The notes below the pieces were generated by a model. It searched no databases and was not told where the DNA came from. It was given only the letters and a program-made list of their open reading frames with translations. The position numbers and the translations under genes were made by a program. 64,000 nt of DNA from the NCBI GenBank assembly GCA_028023455.1, contig JAQFVV010006845.1:1-64000 (forward strand), written 5' to 3'. This DNA is from Epiperipatus broadwayi (lineage: Eukaryota > Onychophora > Udeonychophora > Euonychophora > Peripatidae). This document shows positions 49,487-60,290 of the stretch, piece after piece; positions within the stretch are counted from its first letter, which is position 1, and each line of letters starts with the position of its first letter.

Positions 49487-51470
49487 CTTAACTACATCTA
49501 GTTGAAGTATATATATTATATTTGTACTTAATATTAAATAAGCAATCAATAAAAATATTTTAAAAATGTTTTCCTAATTTTTTAAAATATAATGACTATA
49601 TTTGTTAAGCCTTATTACAAATTATATTAGTTGTATTTTTTTAATTCAATATAGTGTCCTGTTACTCTACAAGAAAAATAATGTTTAGAGTAAACAACTA
49701 ATACTATTCATTATCATTAATTTTTACACTAAAAATTAGTTTGAAAGATATATGAATAAAAATGTAAATGAAGGTGTGCACATCAGTTACATCATATTTT
49801 ACTATGATTTATTTTTTAGACCTTTCTGTAGTTATAATTTTTAAGTTTCTTTTCAGATTAATTCCACTTCTTGTATAGCTTCAAGTGTTCAGTTTAAAAT
49901 TACAATAATAATTTCCAGATAAGTTAACACAAAGTGAATTTATCATAACTTCCATTAAAGATTCTACCATTAATTTTTTTTTTTAGCTTCAAGTGTTCAG
50001 TTTAAAATAATGTTAAAAATTTCCAGATTAACACAGATATCTGGGTTAGGTTAGCAAAGGCTGAATCAATTAAGTAATAAGCATCAATAGAAAATAATAT
50101 TTGTTTTATAAAACTATATTTTTCTATATAAGAATATGTATTAAATTTGGATTTGTCATATCATTATACTTTTCTGAATTTATTATTAAATAGTTAATTT
50201 TAATAAATAGTTATTAAAAATATAGTTTCTGAAAAAAATTTGTTTTGATATATTTATTCCTCCAATTCTGTGAATTAGCACTGTTGTGTGACTTAATTGC
50301 ATCATAACATTGTGCTGTAAAGGGATTTGTAAATTACCCCAGTAAAAATATTTAAGATAAAATGAATTAAACTTATGCAGTTGTATTATCTCTTATTCAC
50401 TGCCACAGTCCCTAAAGACCTTATAATGTCAAGCTAGTATATAAGTAATAATGATTAATTTATATAGCTGTAGGATGTGCAGATATATAGATAGTTATTT
50501 GGATACCACAAAGATTAAGTTCACCTTTAAAGTCTATTCCTGCATTTTATTTGTATTGATTTGAAATTAATTTATAGACAGTCAGTAATATGGTCAGCAT
50601 TTCTATTATGATAGGTATTTTATTACTGTTATATGTGTGTATGGGTGAAAGATTAATGATTGTTTTATATGTATTAACTTTGGCATTGATTAGAAGATAA
50701 TTAGCCCATTTTATATTGTGTCTTTTTTAAGTCCAGTCACAAAAGATGACTGTTGAATATTTTTGTTAAATGCTGGGGTATAACATATTAATAGTATAAT
50801 TACTTATTTTATTCTAAGCTGATTCTCTCATGCTCATCACTGACTATGATAGTTGAGGATGGTGATGATTGCCATCTCTCCATATCTATTTCCTTCTTAC
50901 GATTATGTTCCCCTATTACACTATAAATGTAAAAACATTTTAATCATGAATTATGCATAAATACATTAAAACATAACATATATATATATTCTGTACCATC
51001 TTTGATTACATTTAAAACCTGCATTGTCACATTAAAATAAAATTTATTATTAAGACTTTATATTCATTAGCATCTTCAAGTGATATTTATCTTAATTTTG
51101 GAGTTATTGTAAACATACCTCAATACAAAGTAATATACATGATTTATTTTTCTTTTATTTGTAAGTAATACTATAAGTAATTTATGGCATTAAATTTTAT
51201 ATTTTACTTTAGGAATATTACATAAGTTTGAACATATATTTTGATAGGGTTTGGCATTAACATTTTATTTCATATCATATGATAACAATATATTTAGTTG
51301 AATAAATAACAAGTTATATGTTCATATATGTGTGCCAGCACGTGTTCATGCATATTTAAATTATTGTAAAATTAAAACCATGTATAGTTAATATACTATT
51401 GTTTTTAAATATACATAAAATATCAATAATTATACGCTTTTAACGCTTGTTAAAGAAGTTATATTTATTA
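49487..51470. other. AT-rich stretch; one two-copy repeat
   Basis: TAGCTTCAAGTGTTCAGTTT with a following AATTTCCAGAT block occurs at about 49875 and 49984 (period about 109 bp). Nothing else was recognised. Confidence 0.55.
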
Positions 51471-51965
51471 ATAATTTATTTAAAGCTTAGCGCTTTCAAA
51501 GTTCCATGGTTTCATACTCATAGCTGTGTGTGGTTGATAGTGTTGAGGGGGAGTATTTAAATTTATGTTAATTAGTTACATGTTTCAGTATTTTATTTAA
51601 AATATTGTTTGAATTAGTTTGTCCATCTTTTTGAAATGGTGAAACAGGTGTCTTTTCTATTAATTTATTGGGTGTCATTATTTATGAAATATGCCTCTTT
51701 TATTTTGTGCCTATGATCGTTTCTCTTTTTGTACACTATTCTGGGGTTGTCGGGTTCAAATCTGTGTCCAGTAGCTTTTTCATGTTCCAAGAATGCTGAT
51801 GTAGACTCCTTGTTATTCAGTGCCCTTTTATACATATATATGTGTTGGGATGCTCTGTTTGTAATGGCAGTTTTTGTTTCCCCATAATATGAGGCTCTGC
51901 ATCCAAAGTGTAATAATCTTTTTGTTAAACAAACAAATGTATTTTTATTCTCTAACTTCTAATTT
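51470..51965 (-). pseudogene. Penelope-like element 3' fragment with GIY-YIG endonuclease
   Basis: The minus strand reads KLENKNTFVCLTKRLLHFG, then SYYGETKTAITNRASQH at about 51893-51840, then NNKESTSAFLEHEKATGHRF. This is the GIY-YIG nuclease pattern of Penelope-like elements (Y-x-GET, R, then S..H....GH). The frame stops near 51680. About 200 bp of untranslated tail follows, ending in GCTATGAGTATGAAACC and GAAAGCGCTAAGC. The RT part is absent, so this is a 5'-truncated copy. It differs clearly from the 26.6-29.3 kb element and so belongs to another lineage or family. Confidence 0.75.
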
Positions 51966-53700
51966 TATAAGAAATTGAAAACCATTGTTATTATTTTTAT
52001 TTTAAAATATTTTTTAAAAATTAGAAGAGAAAAAATTTTATTGGGAATTCTGGTTTCTATTTGTAAAACTCTTATTAAGTAGAACAATCACTCAATGGAT
52101 TTAAAAGAGAGAAAATTGAGTTAACATTAGATATTGTATCTACGTCAATAGAAAAATGATATAAAAATGCCGCGATTCAAAGTTCAGACACTCTTTATAT
52201 ATCTCTATTACTTCAGTTGGTGTACTGCATTTAGCAGTAAATAAAAATATAATATATATTTAAATGTTTTATTGAAATCATATAATGGAAGGCTAAATAA
52301 TAACATTTGCTCCAAAAGACAAATGGTCTTTTGAGAGATAACCTTGAATAACAACTAAGAAATGGAATTTGTTTTAAGTGCATTCTGAAAAAAAAAAATT
52401 ACTTATAAAGTTTTAGAATATAAATTAACATTCATATATATGCATCTATATGCTAATAAATAAGATTATGACTAAATGAATAATAATTTGAATTTAATAA
52501 ATAACAATGTAATCATTTTCAGAAGGATAAAACAATGCTTGTTATTTTGTGTTGTATAAAATATTAAACCTCACTATAACATATTATGGATTATTCATGT
52601 TAATAAACATCAATTTTTTTTTTTTTTTAAAAAATAAGCTCTTGGAATTAGTATACTTTTAAAAAAAATATCACTTCTTGGATTTTCTTTGCATTAACTT
52701 AATAAAGATACTTTAGAATTGTTAAAATCTTTGTGTATAAACAATGGTTAGTATCATACCCTATCTGATAAAACAGGTTGTATGTTTTATTTGTATAATT
52801 CTTATTTATATTGTTATTGTTTTAAGTTCATTTAATGTATATATGTGTGTAGGTAGGTATATATTGTACCCTTACTTCTCGATGTATAATATAGTTTGAA
52901 ATACGACTAGCTCAATTAAATTATAATGCTTAATTAAAATTTGCATATCTATCTTTAATTTACTTTTATACTATCATATTCTAATTAAATTTATTATCAA
53001 TTATCAAAATCAATATACTTCTTTATTATGTATTAATTAAATAAGTATTTATTAAAATCATGAGACTGTGAAGTAAAGTTACAAAGCAATAAGTAGATTT
53101 ACATTGAGTCAATATCTTCCAAGACATTGTCTCAATGGCATAAGAATACTGTCACCTCCTTATTAACTTACTACTACCTCTACAGCATTCTTATGGCTTT
53201 TAAATAAAATAAATTATCTTTAATAATAATAAAATAAATAAATCTTAACTTTTAATTTTTAAAATATAATTAAATAATCTCAGGTTCTTCTAATTATCCT
53301 AAAGTAATGATAACTCATGTAAATAAGTATGATATGGGATTTTATATCAAACCTAAATACACCTAACTTATTTTAATAATAATAATAATAATAATACTCT
53401 TAGGGTATAACTTAATCTTATCTCTTCTTATTATATCATCAATCATTAAATAATAATAACATGTCTATCTTTTATTTTCATATAGCATCTTAATTTTGAA
53501 TAGATCAAAATCTTATAATTCAATAATCTGTGGCAATAAATAATATTGTACTCTTATATTGTGCATTATAACCATCTTATGACCATTGTAATATAATATG
53601 TTAATGTCAATCAATTCTTATAAATGATAATCAGGAAAATATTGTGTTTATTTCCAAATAATAATAATAAATTCATATTGTGCAAATATTATGTTTGTTC
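51966..53700. other. AT-rich stretch, nothing recognised
   Basis: An (ATA)n run lies near 53375-53395. A short hairpin (ATAAGAATACTGT with ACAGCATTCTTAT) sits at about 53139-53196. No coding content was recognised. Confidence 0.5.
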
Positions 53701-53719
53701 AAATTATCTGTTGTCAAAT

Positions 53720-56230
53720 GCTGTGGTGTAAAATAATGAACTCGACACACTTTTAAAAAACAAATTAAACAAATTTATTTACATTAACTTCAACTAAGAA
53801 TTCATTTACAATATTTACAGTTCAAATTAGGAAAACAAAAGAAAATAAAAATAAAAATAATAATACAATATGTTTACACTGTTATTAACTCATACTCCTA
53901 ATAAGTAATTATACATCCTTTAAAATGCTGTATTAATAACATTGAAGTATGTTTTCAGAACTTAGACTTTAAATAAATATCAGTGAACTTCAATTATTAC
54001 ACAGAAAAATTTATGTAAATAATATTTATGTAGCATATGTAAACAATTAAACTTTATTAATTAAATTGCTACATCACTTAAGTATTACTGTTATTCATTT
54101 CATCATGTACTAGTATGTGTTTACTTTACTATCAGCATTACTTTAATAGCATAATATAGAAACTAATGTATCCTTATAATGTAATAACAAAGAATTGATT
54201 ATAATTTTATATTTCACTTATTGCAATTTATGTTACATGTTTTATCAAATATGCATTACATATATGTACTGTTAAAATAATAATATTTAAAATAATTCAT
54301 TAATTTCAAATTCATAAAGTATTATATTAGATAAATTCTATGATTCTTTTCTATGTAAAATTATTACCTTACTTTATGTGTTATTCTACTCTTTTTTAAT
54401 AACTTTCTTTCTACAAAATATCCTCTAAAACTTATTGAAACTTTCCGGAAAAACAATCATCAACTTTAAATAAATACTAATTATCCAAAACTATTTACAC
54501 TTCCTCATCTATATTCGGTAAATTTTCAACTCAAATATAAACTTCTACATAAAACTTAACTTAATTTATCCAATAAAATAAAATAAAATATAGACTTTTA
54601 AAATCTCTTCCTAACTTGCAATAAAAATAATTACCCATGAATAATAAATATAATTCTAATACTATAACATAAAATATCAAAGTTTATTAACGAAAGAATC
54701 ATATAATTATTTCTAAGCTTCTTATGTAATGTTGCATCGTATTTATTTCATAAATTCATATTATGCATATTTAAACAAAACTGTCACTGCCAATATAATG
54801 TGTGTATTTTAAAAAAATATTTATACATTCATTCAAAACAACATAATATTTGGTTGATCTAAAGAAAACATATTAAATACATAAAATTATTATTATTACA
54901 ATTTTTACCATCAATAATGATTTAATGTACAGTCCATCTTCCAATATTCTTCGGAATTACAGCTTCATAAAATAATTCACATTTACACTCACGATCATTC
55001 TTTAAAATATTCTGTGTTATATTAATTATAAAATAAACTCATGCAATTAATCATTATATTATTTTTTAGTTACTATTTTAAGAAATGTACCTATCTTATT
55101 TTTAATAGATTAATAATATTTAACTTTTATATTAGATAAATAAAACAAAATTCATATTACATAAATCCAGCGATGTTTCCTTTTCACCATAAAGTTTTTA
55201 ATCCTAGGCACATGTTCACTGGCACACCATTTCCTGTTTCCGGTCCATCACGTGTTTTTTAAAAGTTTATGAAAAAATGAAAACGTTCTTTTAAAAATAA
55301 GTTTCTCACAAGAAAATAAAATAAAATTAAAATAGTTTATAAGCTCCGGATCCAACTCCTTAACGAAAATTATTTAAAGTTATTATTTCTAAATTAGTCT
55401 ATAGTTTATGAAAAATTATCATTTAATTATTTTAATTAACTTGGACGTCCACATATTACTTGCGCATTTCTTAACAAAATATCCAGGTAAGAATAAGCTT
55501 TTCATCTAAAACAACCAGCGTTTAGATTATTTCAATATAATAATTTATATTATATTAAGACTTTTAGCTAATTATATTTTTAATTTATTTGCCTTTCAAA
55601 ATTGTCAACATTCAGTCTTTTAAAACATAAAGACTTAGCAAGGCAAGTATTTATAAAACTACTTTTATTTCTAATATCTTTCCTTAAGATATATATTTAA
55701 ATTTATATCTTATAAAATACTTTCTTTATAAAGAAGTATTTTCCTCTTTAAGATATCTATTTTCTCATAGTCAATAGCAATTAGCTTTTTAAATTATATA
55801 CTATCCAAAATATTACTTTTCTCCATCTTGTAATTTTCCAAACTAATCCAGCGTTTGTCATATTTCTATTATAAAGTTTCCGATATATTTTCACTATATA
55901 TGATGTTCCCATGACTATTTGCTTGTAAATTGAGCTTGATATAGAGACGATCGATAGGGAAAATTAAATTAACACTGCATGTCTATCATTTAAAACTTTT
56001 ATAACTTATTTACAAGACACTCTTATAATTTTGAAAAATGATTTTAAAAGCGTCTACAAAATTTACGTAGCTATTTTTAATAACACAATTAACTTGAAAA
56101 ATCAATCACAGAGTCCTCTCCTAACAATTGAACTAAGCTTTTATACCGGAAGAAACTTCCCATTTGATTGGTACATTTAAACAATCAATTTGCTGGCTTA
56201 TTTACATATTTACCAACAACACAAAATTAA
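53720..56230 (-). other. Unassigned region with promoter-like and poly(A)-like ends on the minus strand
   Basis: At the right, the minus strand has ACCAATCAAATGGG, then TATAAAAGC (complement of about 56137-56145), then a less AT-rich start-site-like stretch. At the left, AATAAA (about 53774-53779) is followed by a GTGTGTCG element and ends near ACACCACA. This could be a long LTR or a small transcription unit, but it contains no long open frame, no gag/pol and no confirmed target duplication. Confidence 0.25.
56134..56176 (-). promoter_or_regulatory. CCAAT and TATA promoter-like pair
   Basis: On the minus strand ACCAATCA is followed about 20 bases later by GGTATAAAAGC and then, within 35 bases, AGGAGAGGACTCTG, in otherwise very AT-rich DNA. 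The spacing suits a pol II promoter of an LTR or gene. TATA-like words arise by chance here, so the CCAAT and the local GC are the main support. Confidence 0.35.
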
Positions 56231-57108
56231 AAATAAATAATGACTTATTTAATATTTAATATTTATTACATTATTAAATTTCTAAAATAATCTTTATCGT
56301 TCATTTAAATTTATTAAACATTCTTTTAAAATATTCTTACTTACTTGATTTTAATTTTAACTTTTATAAGATTATTTTTAAATAAACTAAGTATTTTTTA
56401 TACGTCATATTTTTAAAACAATATTTTAAAATCAGATTTAATATTTCACATTGAATATCTTTATTTTTATCTCGTGATAACTCACGTATTATTTATAAAT
56501 TTATAACATGATTTTTAAAATAGTTTTGCAACTTTGCTAAATAACTTCCAAGCATGTTTGTGTATATTTAACTAACATCTGTTTCTTCAACACAAGAAAC
56601 GCTTGTCATCGTCTAAAAATAAACTAACAATTGCATTTTTTAAAATAAATATTTTTTAAATAAATAAGATATTATAATAGTTTTTAAAATAATTATCCAA
56701 TATTATTAAAATCAAATATTAGTCTTTTATTTAAGTACTTACAATAATTAAAATATTTATATTCTTTTATAATATTATTTTATCAACAACAAACATATGC
56801 ATTTAATTTTACTTGTCTTTTTTAAATACTTTAACTTTAAATATTTATTTATTAAATATATTAATGCAGTATTGATTATGGCCATTTTTCCCAACTATAT
56901 ATTATAATCATCATCATTTAAAATGTCTCTCTCTATATCAGCACAATTTCACATATCAAATACTCATAGATTGCTTTAATTAAACCTTTTGAAATATTAC
57001 CATAAGCAAAATTAACATCACATATTCAAATATATCTCAAATTTAAAATTTTTAATAGATTAGCACAAAATTAGATGGTAACCCATACAAAAGGGCACAA
57101 TATATATA
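56231..57108. other. AT-rich stretch, nothing recognised
   Basis: No open frame over 60 codons and no clear repeat. Confidence 0.5.
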
Positions 57109-57249
57109 TTAAGAAAATCAAGTCATACATCATGTGACTTAATTTATTCAGCTTGTACTATAAATATAATATAATAAACATGCTAATAGCTCTAAACAAT
57201 CTTTTCTGATAAATGCCAAAAGAGAAAGCATTTAAAATCTCTATCTAGA

Positions 57250-57309
57250 TTTATCTCTATTCTGAAACCATATTCAAGCTGATGGCTCTCCTCAGTGAGG
57301 TGCTAGGAT
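57250..57309 (-). ncRNA. Hammerhead ribozyme-like motif, left arm (partly decayed)
   Basis: Minus strand: TATCC, then CCTCA, core CTGAGGA (fits CTGANGA), stem II GAGC-CATCA-GCTT (four pairs with one G-T), then GAAT instead of GAAA. Position 15.1 is mutated, so this copy should be inactive. Stem II is better preserved here than in the right arm. Confidence 0.5.
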
Positions 57310-57611
57310 ATTCAGACACTAGATCTAAAATATCATCTCAAGCACAGCATTTATCTAATACTTAACTATTAAGTAGAAAATCTGTAAATTTTTAACATCT
57401 ATACGTCTTCAAATCCAGCTAAATAATTTAAATAATCATATGGGACTGAACTAAACTCAGATACACCATATATTAATAGCTTTAGCAATCTAACATTGCC
57501 AAAGCTTCTAAAACAAAATTATAATAGAAAGAAAATCAAGTCATACATCACATGACTTAACTTATTAAGGTTGTACTACAAATGTAATATAATGAGCATG
57601 CTGATCAGCTC

Positions 57612-57634
57612 GAAACTGGTTTGGGGATAGGGAT
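57612..57634 (+). ncRNA. 3' half of a hammerhead-like motif, central copy
   Basis: GCTC-GAAAC-TG-GTT-TGGGG followed by ATAGGGATA. The 5' half is replaced by block A at the GAGCATGC joint, so it cannot fold alone. It shows the least decayed 3' core: A15.1, C15.2, G16.2 and U16.1 are all in place. Confidence 0.5.
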
Positions 57635-57962
57635 AATTTAATAGATTTTAAATGCTTTTACTTCTGGCATTTATTGGAAAAGCTTGTTTAAAACTATTAG
57701 CATGCTAATGTGTTAAGTCACATGATATATGACTTGATTTTCTTACTATTATAGTTTTTCTTTTGAAGCTTTGGCAATATTATATTGCTAAAGCTATTAA
57801 TATATGGTATATCTGAATGTAGTCCCATCCCATATGTCTATATAAGTTAGATTGCTGGATTTGAAAACATATAGATAGCAGAAAATTTCAGATTTTTTAC
57901 TTAACAGTTCAGTATTAGATCAATGCTGCACTTGAATTGGTATTTTAGATTTAGGCTCTGAA

Positions 57963-58024
57963 TATCCTACTGCCTCACTGATGAGAACCATCAACTCGAA
58001 ATTGATTTTGGGGATAGGAATAAT
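57963..58024 (+). ncRNA. Type I hammerhead ribozyme-like motif, right arm
   Basis: Core CTGATGA at 57978-57984 and GAAA at 57998-58001. Stem I proximal: CCTCA (57973-57977) pairs with TGGGG (58009-58013). Stem I distal: TATCC (57963-57967) pairs with GGAATA with one bulge. Stem III is very short: AT-TG-AT after GAA, giving an ATT cleavage triplet (NUH) near 58005-58007. Stem II (GAAC-CATCA-ACTC) has lost its two inner pairs, whereas the left arm keeps GAGC/GCTT. Compared with the central copy, the stem III pair is T-A where that copy has C-G, a compensatory change. Ends lie on stem I, as in type I hammerheads of retrozymes and Penelope-like elements. Confidence 0.6.
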
Positions 58025-58095
58025 TCTAGATAGAGATTTTAAATGCTTTCTCTTCTGGCATTTATTGGAAAAGTTTGTTTAGAACTATTAGCATG

Positions 58096-59274
58096 CTTTA
58101 TCCAGAAAGAAAATTTTAATAACTCTGTAAGATAAAATTTAAACAATTATAGAAAATTTTTTACTTAATGACTTGTTTTTATTCATTTCCTAATGATTGA
58201 TCATATATGGTAAATTGTTTGTAAAATTATAATAACTTGATTATCTCATTTATAATATAAATGATTTGTGGGCAAACTAAAACAGATTAGCATTTTCTTT
58301 TTATATTTAATATGAATGTATATTGAAACAGTCACATTGTTTCACATATATATTTTAAAGATTTCTTTCCCTCCCAGTTAAAGTAGTTTAGGTTAAAAAT
58401 AAAACTGACGTGATTTAGTAAATAAAAATTTAAATAAAGAAGCAAGTGATCATGAATTAAAGTCACTTTTCCAACTGTGTTATAAAAACAAATAATAAAA
58501 AAAGTAAAATAAAGAAAATATAAAAGATGCATTTAATTAATAAATCTTTATCATTAATTTTTTTAAATCTTCAATTTAAAATATTACAGATTTATTTTAG
58601 AGCTATATGTTTTCAAATGTAAATGTAAAAACATTTAAAGATAGCATCACCTTCTTGCCTTGGACTTTTAATCAGGTGTTTTTTAAAAACATGTTGGTAG
58701 ATGAAAAAACATGAGAAGCAGGGAGCAGCTAAATTAGATAAGTGACATTTACAGTTAGATAAGTTACAGTTACAGTACAATTAGTTATTAGGATGGTCAA
58801 GAGTGAGAGCTGTTGAAAATTGTAGTCATTGCCACACAATTTATTATTTTTTGGAATTCTTAAATAACAAAGTTGGAAACTACAGTTATCATCAACAGAA
58901 AAAAAATTTTTAGTTACTGGATAATTGAATAATGGAAAAGCAAATTATTAATTTGGAAAACTCAGTATGAGTGAGTAGAAAGCAGTTCTTCCTCTCTCCA
59001 ACCATGTGAAAAGCCCAAAAAAAAATCAGAAAATGTGCCCAATTAACAGCAGCAGCAATTCAGTGTGCCATTCATCCCAAGTAAACCCCTTCTTGATGTG
59101 AAAATTTAAATGTCAAGGTAAGGAAAATCTAGATACCTTTATAATATTCAAATATACTTTTTGAAAACACATTTATTGAAATAATTAACATATAAAATAA
59201 AATGCAATTATTCAAATAATTGATTTTTCAAAAGAAACATAAACATTTATTTATATAGCACTCTGCTTAATAAT
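58096..59274. other. AT-rich stretch, nothing recognised
   Basis: The frame at 58332-58532 (-) is rich in F, L, Y and I and looks random. About 58660-59100 is less AT-rich but gives no recognisable product. Confidence 0.5.
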
Positions 59275-59536
59275 TTTTAATACAATTAAACACAGCCATT
59301 CAAGCTATTATGCAAGCGCTTTTTCTGAGTGTAAATAATAAATGAATAAATTCCACTTCCAACAGAAGAGATAGTATTTAGGAAAGAATAAAATTAATCC
59401 ACTTATTTAATCTGACCCAAATGTATATATATGGGCAAATCTTAAGTATTGGAAGTGGAATTTATTCATTTATTATTTACACTCAGAAAAAGTGCTTGCG
59501 TAATAGCTTGAATGGCTGTGTTTAATTGTATTAAAA
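59275..59536. mobile_element. Foldback element with near-perfect 88-bp arms
   Basis: Arms 59275-59362 and 59449-59536 are inverted copies with only two mismatches by eye. Ends read TTTTAATACAATTAAA. The spacer is 86 bp. The word AAAAGAAACATAA occurs at about 59230 and again at 59533, overlapping the right end. Very high arm identity points to recent origin or gene conversion between arms. Confidence 0.88.
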
Positions 59537-59839
59537 GAAACATAAGAAAATAAAGTTTTTAAAGAATAATAATTATACTGATTTTAAGAACTTAAGAATA
59601 TTGATTTAAAAATAAATGAGAAATATTATAATATGCGAGTTAAATCAAAGATGTATTTATATATATATATGTGAATACAGAATTTGTAATGCTTCTGTAA
59701 AAAAATTAAATTGAATATGGTTCTACTTCAAATATTCCCAGGAATTAGATATACCTTTATAATACACCGATTAAAAAATGCTTTTATGTAAAAATTAAAT
59801 TGAATGTGTTTCTACTTCAAATATACACTTGTATCAAAG
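59537..59839. other. AT-rich spacer with a short direct repeat
   Basis: AAAAATTAAATTGAATGTG/ATGG followed by TTCTACTTCAAATAT occurs at about 59702 and 59789, two copies about 88 bp apart. Nothing else was recognised. Confidence 0.55.
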
Positions 59840-60290
59840 TTGAATTAAACAAATGAATGACTTAAATCTACAAATCTGAATTAGAGAATTAATATTCTGA
59901 TATAAGTGAATGACAAACCTACATCCATATGCCTGGATTAAAGATGAGTTAAATAAATGAATGAGTTAAATCTACAAATCTGAATTAGATAATTAATATA
60001 TTGATATTCTACATCCATTCACATGGATTGAATATGAGTTAAATAAATGAATGACTTAAATCTACAAATCTGAATCAGAGAATTGATATTTTGATATAAG
60101 TGAATGACATGATCCTACATCCATATGCCTGGATGAAAGATGAATTAAGTAAATGAATGACTTAAATCTACAAACCTGAATTAGATAATTAATATTTTGA
60201 ATAAATGAATGACTTGAACCTACATCCAGATACCTGGATCAAAAATGCACTAAATAAAGGAATGACCGAGATCTACACCCATATACCAAA
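59840..60290. repeat. Tandem array, four to five copies of about 90-106 bp
   Basis: AAATGAATGA(C/G)TTAAATC starts at about 59851, 59955, 60045 and 60151, with partial copies near 60203 and 60253. Units also share CTACAAATCTGAATTAGA, TACATCCATATGCCTGGAT and AGATGAGTTAAAT. Unit length differs by internal deletion. It lies about 300 bp from the foldback at 59275-59536. Confidence 0.88.

Larger units (their letters stand above)
57109..58095. mobile_element. Nested palindromic element carrying hammerhead-like motifs
   Basis: Reading left to right: block A (57109-57180, AAATCAAGTCATACATC...), B, C, then A again (57530-57605), then a reverse copy of B (57605-57700), a short reverse A (57700-57745), reverse C and reverse B ending GCATG at 58095. 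The outer arms (about 57179-57567 and 57712-58095) are about 80% alike. The centre is a smaller foldback of the same family. GCATGC lies at the B/A joints. No protein is encoded. The B/C part holds the hammerhead-like sequence listed separately. Confidence 0.8.
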
